From Forficula auricularia (lineage: Eukaryota > Arthropoda > Insecta > Dermaptera > Forficulidae), in contig JALMQS010000426.1 in the NCBI GenBank assembly GCA_024734495.1, positions 124,001 to 188,000 on the forward strand: DNA of 64,000 nt. The letters are read 5' to 3'. A program made the position numbers and the translations under genes. Shown in pieces: positions 46,375 to 56,575 of the stretch. Within the stretch, counting starts at the first letter, position 1; every line of letters begins with the position of its first letter. The notes below the pieces were generated by a model. It searched no databases and was not told where the DNA came from. It saw nothing but the letters and a program-made list of their open reading frames with translations.

Positions 46375-47640
46375 TGATACCTGGGTACGCCCATGTATAT
46401 GTATAATAAATGGATCTCTCTCTCTCTCTATATATATATATTTATTTATTTATATTTTTATAAACATATTTATTTGAATCAAGTGGAAGACACTCTGATT
46501 TTCTTTCAAAAAATCGACTCTCCTACACAATTCAAGAGATATCTTTTAATTTTTAATCAACCTCACAAAAGGAGGAGGTTATCAATTCGATATCTACATA
46601 TTATATATATACAGTGGCCGTTGGTGACTTTTCAACCAAGGGATGTTGTCGAAAAAAGTACCCTTCATTTTTTGAAATTTTATTTTAATCTTTGCTTTTT
46701 TTTGCAAATTTCATCGACATCATTTTCGTTATTTTTCAAATTAAACATTAGATTTTTTAAAAATATATTTTGGGACCTTCGCCTCAAACTGATACTGCTT
46801 TGTGTGAGGTGAGTGAGGATAGGAGTCAGAAATTAATTCTTGTGACTTAAACTCCACAGTCCCTGAGATGGAAATCGACAATCTTCCACAATGAATCAGT
46901 CTGTTCTATTAAGAAAATCTTAAGTTTCTCCTAATTCTATTGCTATAAGCAAGCTATGACTTGTCTATAGTACTCTTAGTTATTTCCGATCTTATATATT
47001 GAGGGTTCTTAGAAATGAATTAGTCCAAAGATTCTCAAATCATCTTTATTTATTTATTTTTTTTGTTGACGAGCGAGAACAGTTTTTATTCAACTAAAAC
47101 TCGCCTGGACTTGTCTTTGACATGCTTGAATTGGAAGATATAGCAGGCAGGGAGTTTAAACATTCTATCCGAGCTCTTTTCGGAAAAATCATTCATTTTA
47201 ATTGACCCTTGAAACTATCGAACAATTTTATTATATTTCGTGAACCAATATACTTTTCAAAACAAAAAATGTTTTTTATGGAAATAACGGATAATAATTT
47301 GAAAATTTAAATATCCTACTGAAAAGTCAACCTCATATATTTATGAAAATACTCTAAATGTTTGAAATTTTAAGGGTTCCGCCGCATCCACAGCATCTAT
47401 GGACCGCACGCCACTGATATACTGCATATTTATATATAAATACTCGTATATATCTATTTACATAAGGTAGGGGGTGTTTCACATTGGTTCATTAGCTCTG
47501 ATACCGACAAAGCAGAGAAAAAAACTGTCCCGAAAATTTACGAATTTTGAATTATGAATATTGATCAAGTTAATCCGGAAACCACATGCATACCTACATA
47601 CATTATCATTGAAAAAATTCTACCACATTTCTTAAAAATT
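46375..47640. other. Simple repeats and AT-rich DNA, no gene seen
   Basis: (TC)n and (TA)n at 46412-46440, a family E-like stretch at 46450-46500, and then unremarkable sequence. The 139-codon frame at 46393 starts in microsatellite sequence and is Phe/Ile/Tyr-rich, so it is not a credible gene. Confidence 0.4.
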
Positions 47641-47643
47641 GTA

Positions 47644-47945
47644 TATCTATATATATAAAATTAAGGTTTTGTCTGTACATTGGTCCAAATCACGCCAAAT
47701 TTTGGTTGCACACGTTTCAAGCAAAGTTATGAACGAAAACACCCTCAACAAAATTCCCGTATGCCTGTCTGTCTGTCCGTATGTTTCCGTGGGTTCAGCG
47801 AAAAGTTGTTCACGATTCAGGTAAAAACAGCTGAAGGGATTATTATGAAATTTCATATTTGCATCAGATACCTTCTAACTTACGTTTATAATGTTTTGAT
47901 ATTTTGATATTTTGACCCCAAAAGGGGGTTTGGGGAAGCGTACGA
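47644..47945 (+). mobile_element. Left end of a TIR element (complement of the 10.7-kb end)
   Basis: Begins ATCTATATATATAAAATTAA followed by TTTGTCTGT, with CTGTCTGTCTGTCCGTATG inside. The terminus is the complement of 10730-10745. No transposase. Such AT-rich ends followed by GTCTGT repeats are common in arthropod repeats; superfamily not assigned. Confidence 0.4.
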
Positions 47946-48059
47946 ATGGAAATTATCAAATAACTCCTAAAATATGAACACTACAGCAAATTTTCTTATG
48001 AGCAAAGTTGTAGGGAATGTGATTTTTGACAACTTTATTCAAAAAAATTTCTCCCAAAA

Positions 48060-48300
48060 AACACCGAAAAAGGGAGAAGGGTGAAAAAATGTAAATTCTT
48101 GCCCTTGGAGCAATCTCAAACAAATTTTGTATACATATTCTGTGGGCCTCTAGATAGCTAGAAATGCAAAAACTAACCACCCAAAATGGGGGGAGGGCAA
48201 AAAATGAAAATTCTTGCTCTTGGACCAAACTCAACCAAATTTTGTATACATAATCTGTGGATCACTAGAAGGCTAGAAATGCAAAAACTGGGTGCGGGGG
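48060..48300 (-). repeat. Family A duplicated end fragment
   Basis: Two tandem diverged copies of the module AAATTTTGTATACATAATC-GTGG...AAATGCAAAAACTAACC-ACCC. It runs into a G-rich low-complexity stretch (48295-48395). Confidence 0.6.
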
Positions 48301-48726
48301 TGGGTGGTGTGCAGTCGTGAGGTGCGGGGTTGGTGGTTCGGAGGGGGGGGTCAGGGGGAATAGGGGGGTTCGCGGGTGTGGTACTGGGAGGGGGTAGTTT
48401 ATAATAAAATTGTAAATCTAGCAAATGAAGTAGTATGAAAATTAATTTTTTTTATCTATAAATATTAAAAAATATATATAGCACTTAAAAAACGACTGCT
48501 TGAAAGGTGTGCTCAAAGAGATTTTTTTTCAACTTGGTGCCAAAATTGATACCAAGTGAATTCTATCCAATAAATTTCACTTGATTTCAATTTTAGTGAC
48601 GACTTGATAAAAAAAATGAAAATATTTTATCCTTTTACCGGATCTCTGAAGTTTTTTTTTATTTTTTTTTAATTCATCCTCTTTTGATATGGAAATGCTA
48701 TAGTTGTTTTCTTTTTTTCGTTCTAG

Positions 48727-49203
48727 GTGCGTATGACGCCCAGGCTTGCACGGGAAGAGGTCCGGATTCCATGTTGTTGACGACAACATTTGCAAAAATG
48801 GCAAGAAGGACGATGACGCGTGTCTGAAGCAGACGTGGACGACAAGGAGGCTCTCTCTATTCTAATACTGCTTGATCTGAAGATCTTTTGTGAACAAAGG
48901 CCTGTGGGCGAAGAGTTGTTCTCGGAGCAGGGAGGCGGCGTGGCTGCAGGGGGCGGCGACGCCATGTCATGTCCACTGCGAAACGCCTAGTGCTGTCTCT
49001 GCGAGGCCGAGCCGGAGGCGGCGGAGGTTCCGTCCCCGGCGGCGTGTCCGCGTCCTCGAGCACACGGCTGGTGGGTCACTCGGGCAGCTCGCATCCTGAA
49101 CACGAACTCGATGAGATCGCGGTCGTGTCCCACCAGGCCGAGCCACACCACGTCAAGTACGGCAGTGGACCCTCGCTGCTCAACGGACCACGACTCGTCC
49201 CAG
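48727..49203 (+). other. GC-rich candidate coding exon of a host gene
   Basis: Preceded by TTTTTTCGTTCTAG (3' splice-like) and closed by CCCAG|GTCGGT. 477 bp, GC-rich and unique in the window. The plausible reading is the frame open from 48894, with SVPGGVSASSSTRLVGHSGS and VVSHQAEPHHVKYGSGPSL. It leaves one base in the last codon, exactly completed by the two-base start of the exon at 55146. The first half is open only in other frames (HVVDDNICKNGKKDDDACLK; ADVDDKEALSILILLDLKIF), so indels or a pseudogene are possible. Family not recognised; minus-strand frames are also open because of base composition. Confidence 0.4.
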
Positions 49204-49249
49204 GTCGGTCTCGTCTCTCTCTCCAACCACCAATCATACCAATGTACCA

Positions 49250-49335
49250 AACATCATTTAAGGTACTTGTTTCGCGACAATACTAGAAAAAAGTTAATGC
49301 TAGAGTATATAGAAGAGACAATAAGGATTCATAAT
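49250..49335 (+). repeat. Detached left-end copy of the TTAA element
   Basis: TTTAAGGTACTTGTTTCGCG and ACAATACTAGAAAAAAGTTA match the left end at 50004. A third partial copy is at 49805. It begins immediately after the exon candidate. Confidence 0.55.
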
Positions 49336-49414
49336 TCATAAGCCCAAAACTTTTTGCTGTTTATGTACCACTACTAGCCAATCCAGACATTTCTGACATT
49401 AGATTCTCGATGAC

Positions 49415-49840
49415 GTGAATACTCTTATGGCATACTATATAATAAACAGTATCCATAACATCTCGGATTTAGTAGTAGAAAGTGGCGTAACAATAGGGTG
49501 GCATGTCGGGCAAAATGCCAAGGGCCTCGGGCCGCGAGCACAGGAGGGTCCTAACATTTATTATTACAAAATTCGTGTCTCGTTTGTGAAGAAAATTCTC
49601 ATGTTTCTATCTACTATTAGACACGAAATAGTAAAGTCATCTTCTATAAGAGAACTTGCTGATTTATTAATGATAAAGTATCATTTAATGTCTTCAAGCT
49701 TTCCTGAAGCTTTCTCTGAATTTCTGTTATTTGTAACCATTTCTGTGACTAAGGCTAGTTCAGAGCGATCATTTTCAAAATTAAAATTGATAAAAACTAA
49801 TTCAAGTTATTTGTTTCGCGACAATACTAGAAAAAGTTAA
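49415..49840 (+). pseudogene. hAT transposase C-terminal (dimerisation) remnant
   Basis: The open frame contains SSSIRELADLLMIKYHLMSS, FSEFLLFVTISVTKASSERS and FSKLKLIKT. The ASSERSFSKLKLIK stretch is the C-terminal hAT dimerisation signature of TTF-type/DUF4371 transposases. Normal downstream residues are replaced by the TTAA-element left end (FRDNT). The catalytic region upstream is missing and the segment before it (GVTIGWHVGQNAKGLG) is unrelated. A dead fragment of a different hAT lineage from that at 24.4 kb. Confidence 0.7.
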
Positions 49841-50003
49841 TGCTAGAATATATAGAACAGACAATAAGGAGGTACTTTTCATGAAACTTGGGGGAGGAAT
49901 TAGTCTTGAAGCTAGGGGCACCCCTGACGTAAGTGAAGCATTTCTACCATTTTAATAAATGGTAAATTTAGTTAAAGGTTTATTTGGGATTTTTGTTATT
50001 TAA

Positions 50004-50579
50004 GGTAGTTGTTTCGCGACAATACTAGCAAAAAGTTCCGAGCTAGTATATATTTTATCATAGAAATGTCAGATAAAGTACATTATAAAGGGAGATTTAT
50101 AAAACAAAAAGTTCTTAATAAGCGATTGAAAGCTGTTGCGACAATGACTGAAGGGAAAAAAAGTCAAAAAAATACTAAAGTTAACCCACATCCGTTGTTG
50201 CCAGCTTGTTTTTAGTGTAAATTTTTCATTATACATTTTTCATTATTATCTCAGAAACTGTGTTGTAACTATGAATTAAAATTTTCTTAAAAAATGTATT
50301 CGTTATTGTATAATGTTGGTTTAGTTTTTTATAACAATGGTAAGAAGAGTTTCTTAATTATAATTAAATATGTACTAGTATGTAAACTTTCCGATATCCT
50401 GTATAGTGCAATATAAGAGTCTGAAAAACTCTATCTTTGGAATTTACTATCTCCGGAACTATATTGTTCATAAATTTCGTTTTCCCACCAATCGATGCAG
50501 AAGTATTTAAATTATATAAATAATAATCTGTCTAAATTTCAAAAAAATCCTAAGAAAACCCATAAGGTGAAACAACTAC
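50004..50579. mobile_element. TTAA-flanked TIR element
   Basis: Ends GGTAGTTGTTTCGC and GTGAAACAACTACC (13 of 14), flanked by TTAA (50000-50003, 50580-50583). 576 bp. The TTAA target suggests a piggyBac-like enzyme, although canonical piggyBac ends start with CC; a chance TTAA cannot be excluded. Confidence 0.6.
50066..50215 (+). CDS. Small hypothetical ORF in the TTAA element
   Basis: 49 codons, MSDKVHYKGRFIKQKVLNKR ... LLPACF then TAG. Lys-rich and basic, with protein-like composition in AT-rich DNA. No family recognised. Could be the leftover start of a transposase gene or a small accessory ORF, or chance. Confidence 0.25.
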   Translation: MSDKVHYKGRFIKQKVLNKRLKAVATMTEGKKSQKNTKVNPHPLLPACF

Positions 50580-50723
50580 CTTAATATTACAAATTTGAAT
50601 TTCATTGGAAAATGATGCCAAATCAGATCAGGGAAAATGAAAACCACCCCTAAACAAGGAGGTAAGTTCCTCCAGCCCCCTTAGCCCCCCCGTAGTTGTG
50701 CCAGTGTATATTGGTATATATTA

Positions 50724-51296
50724 GACTGGTCGTTAAAAATTAAATTTTTTCCGACAGCCCTTAAATAACATCCTTTTGATGAAAAAACGCGAGGTATTTT
50801 TTTGTTGGTATAATCATGTTTTTTTTTAAATTTCTCATTAAATATGCAATAATAATAATTTTTTGATAATTGGATATTATTAACAATGATACATTATTAT
50901 TATCAGTACAACTAAGAAAAATTTCGCGACATATTTTTTATAGACGTATGAAAGTGTCGGTAAAATAAATATAGATAATGATTGTACATTAATCTGCTAA
51001 CTAACTTACCGATAGGAAATTTATTTGGGAAATTAGTTCAAATTTATTGATGAAAATAATGATAATAATAATGTAACAGATTGTTAATAATATCCAATTA
51101 TCAAAAAATTATTATTATTGCATATTTAATGTGAAATTTCCAAAAAAAACATGATTTTACCAAAAAATGAACTCAGATCGTCTTGCGTGCCACGTGTTAT
51201 TTTCAATAATAAATAAAAAAAAATTACCTCGCGTTTTTTCATCAAAAGGAAGCTTTTTAGGGGGCGTCGGAAAAATTTAACTTTCAACCACCAGTC
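50724..51296. mobile_element. Foldback element, TA-flanked
   Basis: Ends GACTGGTCGTTAAAAATTAA and its diverged complement ...ACCACCAGTC, flanked by TA (50722-50723, 51297-51298). Arms share TTTTGATGAAAAAACGCGAG and AATAATAATTTTTTGATAA over about 190 bp. No ORF. Tc1/mariner-type MITE is the simplest reading. Confidence 0.65.
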
Positions 51297-51371
51297 TAAG
51301 TCCCAAGTTCTAAGTCCGCTGATCCTCCTGAAAAATTCTTATTCTCAAATTTTAATTCAGTTTAAATAAGC

Positions 51372-52088
51372 TGACGTGTTCTGATGTGGCCATCCACTTG
51401 ACTTTACCATACAACCTGGCCCCTCACTTATATTTAATATTTAATAAAATTATTTATAATCATGTAGGGAAGGGGGGGGTTAGTTTTTGCATTTTTAGAC
51501 CCCTGGGGGCCCACTGATTATGTATACAATATTTGGTTGAGTTTGCTAAATGGCCAAGATTTTCATTTTTTGACCCCGCATCCCCCCCATTTTGGGTGGT
51601 TAGTTTTCACATTTTTAGACTTCTGGGGTCCCAGTGATTATGTATACAAAATTTGGTTGAGTTTGCTCAAATGGCCTAGATTTTTAATTTTTAACCCCCC
51701 TCCACCCCCCTTAATTTTGGGTCGATATTCAAAAATCTAATCAGCTCTTGATATCAATGGACCAAAACTACATGTGAACTTTGGTTTCGATATTCAAACT
51801 AGTTTTTGAGCTAGCTCGTCCACAAAAATTTGGTAACGCACAGACTAACGGACAACCAGACAGACTAACTAACAAACATTTTGACAAAACAATTATTATC
51901 TCAAAAAATATAATTTTTTCGATGTTCACTTATTAGAGCTTTTTGTAGAGCGAAATGCCATGGTTTCGCTCAATTTTTTTAATCAAAATAGTTTGAGCCG
52001 CTTTTGAGATATTTTGAAAAAAAGAAGGAAAAAAAACACTTTTTTCATGCACGATTACAATACTTGACCATACCCTGTATGGTAAACT
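51372..52088 (+). repeat. Family A, near full length
   Basis: From TGACGTGTTCTGATGTGGCC to TGTATGGTAAACT, highly similar to 43006-43745 including the internal double module. Confidence 0.8.
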
Positions 52089-52094
52089 GAAAAT

Positions 52095-53180
52095 TGTCTT
52101 TGGACAAGGGCTCATAGTGAATACGCATCGGAGATGATGAAGAGATATTTTTTTAGCTTTAGGATGATGTGATTGATTGAGAGATGTTTGGATATTTGAA
52201 AAAGAAAATTTGTTATTTTAACATTCATACTGAAAGTCATGATTGATTAAAACATATGTAGCTATACATAAAACATTTTTATCTATTCATATGAACAGTT
52301 TTGAAAGATTGACTTATCACTTTGCAGTCTAAACCTATATTTTTAAAATCTTGCAATTCTCGTAGTATATTTTATTCATAACCAAACCATCGACCAAGAA
52401 GGGATTTTAAAAAATTCCCCTTTTCCCGCTAAAGGGTTGAAATGTGGTGAGTTGGAATTCGGGGTGTAAATTTTTCACTTGACGCAAGTGGTCAATAAAA
52501 GAAGAAAGATTTAAAAATCCAAATTCCAAAAGGCGGAGAATTCTTAAAAAACAAAAATTCTATATATATCTAAAAGCTGCTTGAACTTTATTGACTCTTA
52601 TTGATGGCGGTATGCTTCTCGGAATCCAGAAAAATATGTTCCCTCAAAAAATATTTTTATAACAAAAAATAAAATATAACAATATCAAAAAAGAAGAATT
52701 TAAAAATACATATCTAAGTAATAAAAACGAAATTAGGAATATTCCAAAAAAAATTAATTCTATTTTCTGCTACGTAAATGAATTACACAATCATGTACAC
52801 TCCCTAAGAAATGTCTTTTTACTCCTGATTGTTCAGCTTGAACTCCTGGATATAGAATATATTTCTTATAGGCCAGATGTGATAGCTTCTTAGACTTTTC
52901 TTACAAAGCTCACCTATACATATGTTTAAATAAAATTCAAACTTTTGCCAAAAGCAAATTATTAATCGGGTGAAAATGTACTGTGCATTGATAAAATTAA
53001 TTGTTATTATATTTTTTGTTAGTTTCACTTATATCTATATCATTAAATCTTATTAGATTGCGCAAGTATTGCACTTTCTAAAAATATTTTCAATAAAAAG
53101 CATACTTCTCAAGATGTTTTTTCATGTAAGTTTCATTCGAAAATCACAATATAATCTTAGTAAAAATCAATAATAGCAGG
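52095..53180. other. AT-rich DNA, no gene seen
   Basis: No open frame of note, no palindrome with clear ends and no recognised family. Confidence 0.4.
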
Positions 53181-53202
53181 AGCTAGGTGCACACACAACC
53201 AC

Positions 53203-53640
53203 TTGGATAGGATCCACTCAATCAAATTTCGAAAACGTTACTGGCTACATGGACGCAATTCAGAGCTGTCTGTGAGAAATAAAATTTTAATTTATAGGCA
53301 AATTTTGAAACCCGTATGGACATACGGGATTCAATTATGGAGCTGTACGAAAAAGTCCAATATAGAAATTATACAAAAATTTCAAAATAAATTCCTAAGA
53401 AGTATTGTAAATGCAACTTGGTACATCAGAAATAGTAACCTGCATCGAGATCTGCACCTCGATGCAGTCACAGAAGAAATCTACAAATGTTCCGTTAGAC
53501 ACTATCAACGTCTACACAATCATGAAAATCAAGAAATGAAACAAATGCTCAAAGTAGATGATAATGTTCGTCGACTAAAAAGAAGAAAAACAATAAAAAT
53601 CGAGGAATGCTAATATATCTAATAAAATAGTCTCATAATT
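53203..53640 (+). pseudogene. Jockey-type LINE ORF2 C-terminal fragment
   Basis: 136 codons: RKRYWLHGRNSELSVRNKIL, ILKPVWTYGIQLWSCTKKSN, IIQKFQNKFLRSIVNATWYI, NLHRDLHLDAVTEEI. This is the characteristic post-RT C-terminal region of Drosophila Jockey-group ORF2 (KPxWTYGIQLW...IQRFQxKxLR). 5'-truncated as usual for LINEs: upstream residues (LGAH..., around 53185) are out of frame. Stop at 53613, followed by a short AT-rich tail and then the Penelope-like insertion at 53658. Confidence 0.8.
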
Positions 53641-53729
53641 AAAAGGAGATATTATTAGATAATAAGTAAAAATATATTTTTCTAGGTGGGTTTAACAAAT
53701 AAAACAAATATATGTTTTGAGTTTTTTAT

Positions 53730-53771
53730 CTCGATATATATTTCGGGTTATGAGCCCATCATCAGGAGTTA
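53730..53771 (-). ncRNA. Hammerhead ribozyme-like motif, left arm
   Basis: Minus strand: CTC, CTGATGA (53759-53765), extra T, GGG/CCC stem with loop CTCATAA, GAA (53742-53744), palindromic ATATATAT, C, GAG. Mirror of the right-arm motif. Confidence 0.5.
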
Positions 53772-53811
53772 CAAAAGAAAACTAAATATAAAATTGGAAA
53801 CAAATGTATAA

Positions 53812-54495
53812 GTGAAGTTCAGTCTTCTTAGTATACCAATGAATATAACACATTTTGATAAGGAATTAAATATTATCAAGAACATAGCCCTGAATAATGG
53901 TTATGATATTTCGACTATTAACAAAATTTATAATAAAATTAAACGCAAATTCAACATTTCTCAAATACACTCATTACAATCTATAAGTGAACAAATATTC
54001 AAAAGAATACCCTTCATTTCTAATCATTTGTCTACTCCATTATGTTCTTTCCTTAGATCATATGGAATTACTCCTGCTTTGTATAATAACAATAATTTAG
54101 GCTCTCGATTAATTAATAATAAAATAGACAAAATTGATAAATTAGACAAAGCAGGAGTATATAAATTGACTTGTGATGATTGTGATGCATTTTACATTGG
54201 TCAGACTGGTCGCTCCTTCAGAAAACGCTACACTGAACATATTGGTGCTCTTAAACGCTTTGACCAATCAGATAACATCAATTTAGATTCAACTTCTGCT
54301 TTCGCCATTCATTTACATTCCTCTACTCATTCGGCCTTTATTAATAATCCTATTCCTATTCATTTTGAAAGAAAAGGCCTTAGGTTGGATCTTTTGGAGT
54401 CCACAGAAATTAAAAGAGCCCTTTCAAATAATAGTAACATCCTTAATAACCATTTAGAAGTTAATAAAAATACCATTATAGATTATATTTTATAA
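53812..54495 (+). CDS. Penelope-like C-terminal region with GIY-YIG endonuclease
   Basis: An open frame of 227 codons to a TAA at 54495; it opens at a GTG and the first ATG is 53839, but this is the tail of a longer polyprotein so no true start is expected. The N-terminal half (RIPFISNHLSTPLCSFLRSY) resembles the linker before the endonuclease in Penelope-like proteins. The GIY-YIG domain follows: GVYKLTCDDCDAFYIGQTGR, then SFRKRYTEHI, with the CxxC pair and the conserved Arg of the GRSFRKR helix. A Glu within the C-terminal LLESTEIKRAL is a candidate metal-binding residue. The nuclease nicks target DNA for priming. The frame is intact, suggesting recent activity of the family. Confidence 0.85.
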   Translation: MKFSLLSIPMNITHFDKELNIIKNIALNNGYDISTINKIYNKIKRKFNISQIHSLQSISEQIFKRIPFISNHLSTPLCSFLRSYGITPALYNNNNLGSRLINNKIDKIDKLDKAGVYKLTCDDCDAFYIGQTGRSFRKRYTEHIGALKRFDQSDNINLDSTSAFAIHLHSSTHSAFINNPIPIHFERKGLRLDLLESTEIKRALSNNSNILNNHLEVNKNTIIDYIL

Positions 54496-54787
54496 TTTAA
54501 ATATCCCGAAAAATATTATTTCCCATTCTCAAAATTTCTATTTTGATATTTTACTATTGTTTCTTTCAAGTTCTTAACCCCCCCCCCTCTTTTACCTTAT
54601 TCTACTTCTTCCTTCCTTTATTTCTAAGCCCAGGGATAATTCTAAGCCCTTAGTTAAACTCCTTTGTTCATTTGTCTAATAATACAATAACCAATACTGC
54701 ATTCTTTCCCCCTACCATGTACGTTCCTCCCAATTGAACTTCACTTATACATTTGTTTCCAATTTTATTTGTAGTTTTCTTTTGTAA

Positions 54788-54826
54788 CTCCTGATGATGG
54801 GCTCATAACCCGAAATATATATCGAG
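54788..54826 (+). ncRNA. Hammerhead ribozyme-like motif, right arm
   Basis: CTC 54788-54790, CTGATGA 54791-54797, extra T, GGG 54799-54801/CCC 54809-54811, GAA 54812-54814, ATATATAT 54815-54822, C54823, GAG 54824-54826. Stem I is 3 bp. Confidence 0.5.
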
Positions 54827-55145
54827 ATAAAAAACTCAAAACATATATTTGTTTTATTTGTGAAACCCACCTTGAAAAATATATTTTTACTTATTATCTA
54901 TTAAAATGTTTCACCTAGAACCGACACCAAATTCTTTAAAGATTAGAGATATTATTAATTGCTAATGGTGTCAAAATTAAGAGGAGGGGAGGCAGTTCTT
55001 TCCTAAAATCAGCTTATTTACGTTTTAGAGCATTTTGTTAAAAAATAGTTATTTAAAAAGTTTTTTTTTTACCTAATTAGCTAACTTTAATATAGTGGAA
55101 TTTCTTTAATTAAGCTGGAGTAAGAAAATGGATTATGCATTACAG

Positions 55146-55351
55146 GGATCATCACGTCTGCAGGCCGTGGGTCTGGAGACGCGGGCTACCCTGGGTCTGC
55201 GTCGTCGTCTTCAGCAGCAGCGGCTTCTGCCTCTGCATCCTCGCAAGCAAGACACCGATCTGGTTCGATTCCGAGGAGAGCCGGTTCTAGACATTCTCTC
55301 CTTGAACTTGTTGGCTGCCGATTGGGTGCTGCACGTCTTGCAGCACAACCG
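55146..55351 (+). other. Candidate coding exon of a host gene
   Basis: 206 bp of GC-rich sequence bounded by TTATGCATTACAG and CAACCG|GTGAGT. Two frames are fully open. The frame that joins in phase with the exon candidate at 48727-49203 reads ITSAGRGSGDAGYPGSASSS, an Ala/Ser run, then RSGSIPRRAGSRHSLLELVG, ending in phase 0. The Ser/Ala low-complexity tract is typical of disordered regions in signalling or transcription proteins; no family is recognised. The other frame (LRRRLQQQRLLPLHPRK) is less protein-like. Confidence 0.45.
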
Positions 55352-55954
55352 GTGAGTTAACATTCATAGTACTACATCCAAAATTTGTTTAAAAACTCAC
55401 CGTGGATATTTATTATTTATTGATAAGTGAATGTCGATGCGGCAAACCAGTCTTTGTGGACTGTTTATTTCATGGGTGTCAAACTCGCGGCCAGCAACGG
55501 CCAATATATCGGCACACAATAATAAATAACAAATCGACACAGAATAAAAATAAGATAGGTAGATTTAAATAAAGTTCTTCCCTGTAGTGCAATATTTCCT
55601 CACGAATTTGATCATCTAAAGTAGTAAATTGCGCCAGATGTAATTGATTGGACAGCGAGAGATGTATTACTTTTAGGTGAAGGTTTAAGTAATATCTAGT
55701 TGCATACTATTTCTTCATTTCTTGCTTCAATCAAGTTGTATTAGCTATAGAAGTGGCCTTACGGGCCGCGGGCGAACGAGAAGCACATTTGATGTTAATA
55801 CAATTGGGGGTGAGTTGTTGCTTATGGCAGGTAGAGAGAAACCATAAATGACTATTATATCATTCCAACTTTATCAGAATTCTTCTATAATACACCATTA
55901 ATTTTGCTTGACTAGCATCTTCAATAGTTTTTAAGGAATTTAGTGTTGGTACTT

Positions 55955-56520
55955 GGTGAAACATTTTTTTATAAATTATTGCATAAAAAATACTTGGTAG
56001 TTTTCACATTAAGATATAAAAATAAAACGAATTTATTTTTGGAGAGTCTTTAATCTCGATATATATATTTCGAGTGACTAAGCCATCTTCAGGAGCAACA
56101 GAAAGTTATAAATAAATTCGTTTAAGTGGATATCGATGAGGCAGTCCAAAAAAAGAAGATAATTTACACTATCTTTTTATTCATAAAACCGACGTTTCGG
56201 AGGCTATTCCCACCTTCTTCAGTGTTTTGAAAAGTCAGTAAAGGAAATCCAATGCGACATTCCCTTCTGTCTCCTCTTTCAGGGGAATGTCGAATTGGAT
56301 TTTCTTCACTGACTTTTCAAAACCATGAAGAAGGAGGGAATAGCCTCCGAAACGTCGGTTTTATGAATAAAAATATAGTGTAAATTATCTTCTTCTTTTT
56401 TTGGAATGCCTCATCGAAATCCACTTAATTCACTTATCAGTCCGTCTCCAAAAATTACTCCAATTCGTTTTATTTTTATATCTTAATGTGAGACCTACCA
56501 AGTATTTTTTATTCAATAAT
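55955..56520. mobile_element. P1 Penelope-type foldback nested in the hAT
   Basis: Arms AAAATACTTGGTAGTTTTCA ... ATATAAAAATAAAACGAATT and the complement at 56462-56520; tail GGTACTTGGTGAAACATTTT on the left. The left arm holds an antisense hammerhead-like core (CTGAAGA, CTC/GAG stem I, ATATATAT) with a poorly paired stem II. P2 was inserted into P1 later. Confidence 0.6.
56124..56461. mobile_element. P2 hammerhead-bearing foldback nested in P1
   Basis: 338 bp flanked by AATTCGTTT (56115-56123, 56462-56470). Arms match the element at 6464-6736. Minus-strand motif: CTGAAGA at 56216-56222, GAA at 56196-56198. In the plus-strand motif (about 56319-56364) the core's first C is A (ATGAAGA), although GAAACGTC and the AAAACC/GGTTTT stem I are intact. 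Confidence 0.7.
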
Positions 56521-56575
56521 TTTAAGATAGGTAGAATTTGCTAAACTAATTTTAATGCTTTTTAATTATACTCTT

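Larger units (their letters stand above)
53658..54945 (+). mobile_element. Penelope-like element, RT-less, 12-bp TSD
   Basis: 1288 bp flanked by GAGATATTATTA (53646-53657, 54946-54957). About 160-bp near-identical inverted arms (53665-53819 and 54739-54890), each with a hammerhead-like core, enclose an intact GIY-YIG endonuclease frame. The right end adds a tail with AAAATGTTTCACCTAGAACC. The RT domain is missing, so this is a 5'-truncated or internally deleted copy. Solo arms of this family are at 5.6 kb. Confidence 0.85.

Noticed and set aside
46393..46812. 139-codon plus-strand ORF
   Set aside because: Begins in (TA)/(TTTA) simple repeat and is dominated by Phe, Ile, Tyr and Leu from AT-rich DNA; no motif.
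55256..55266. Perfect tRNA B-box GGTTCGATTCC in the exon candidate
   Set aside because: No A-box at suitable spacing and no tRNA-like fold; likely chance within coding-like sequence.
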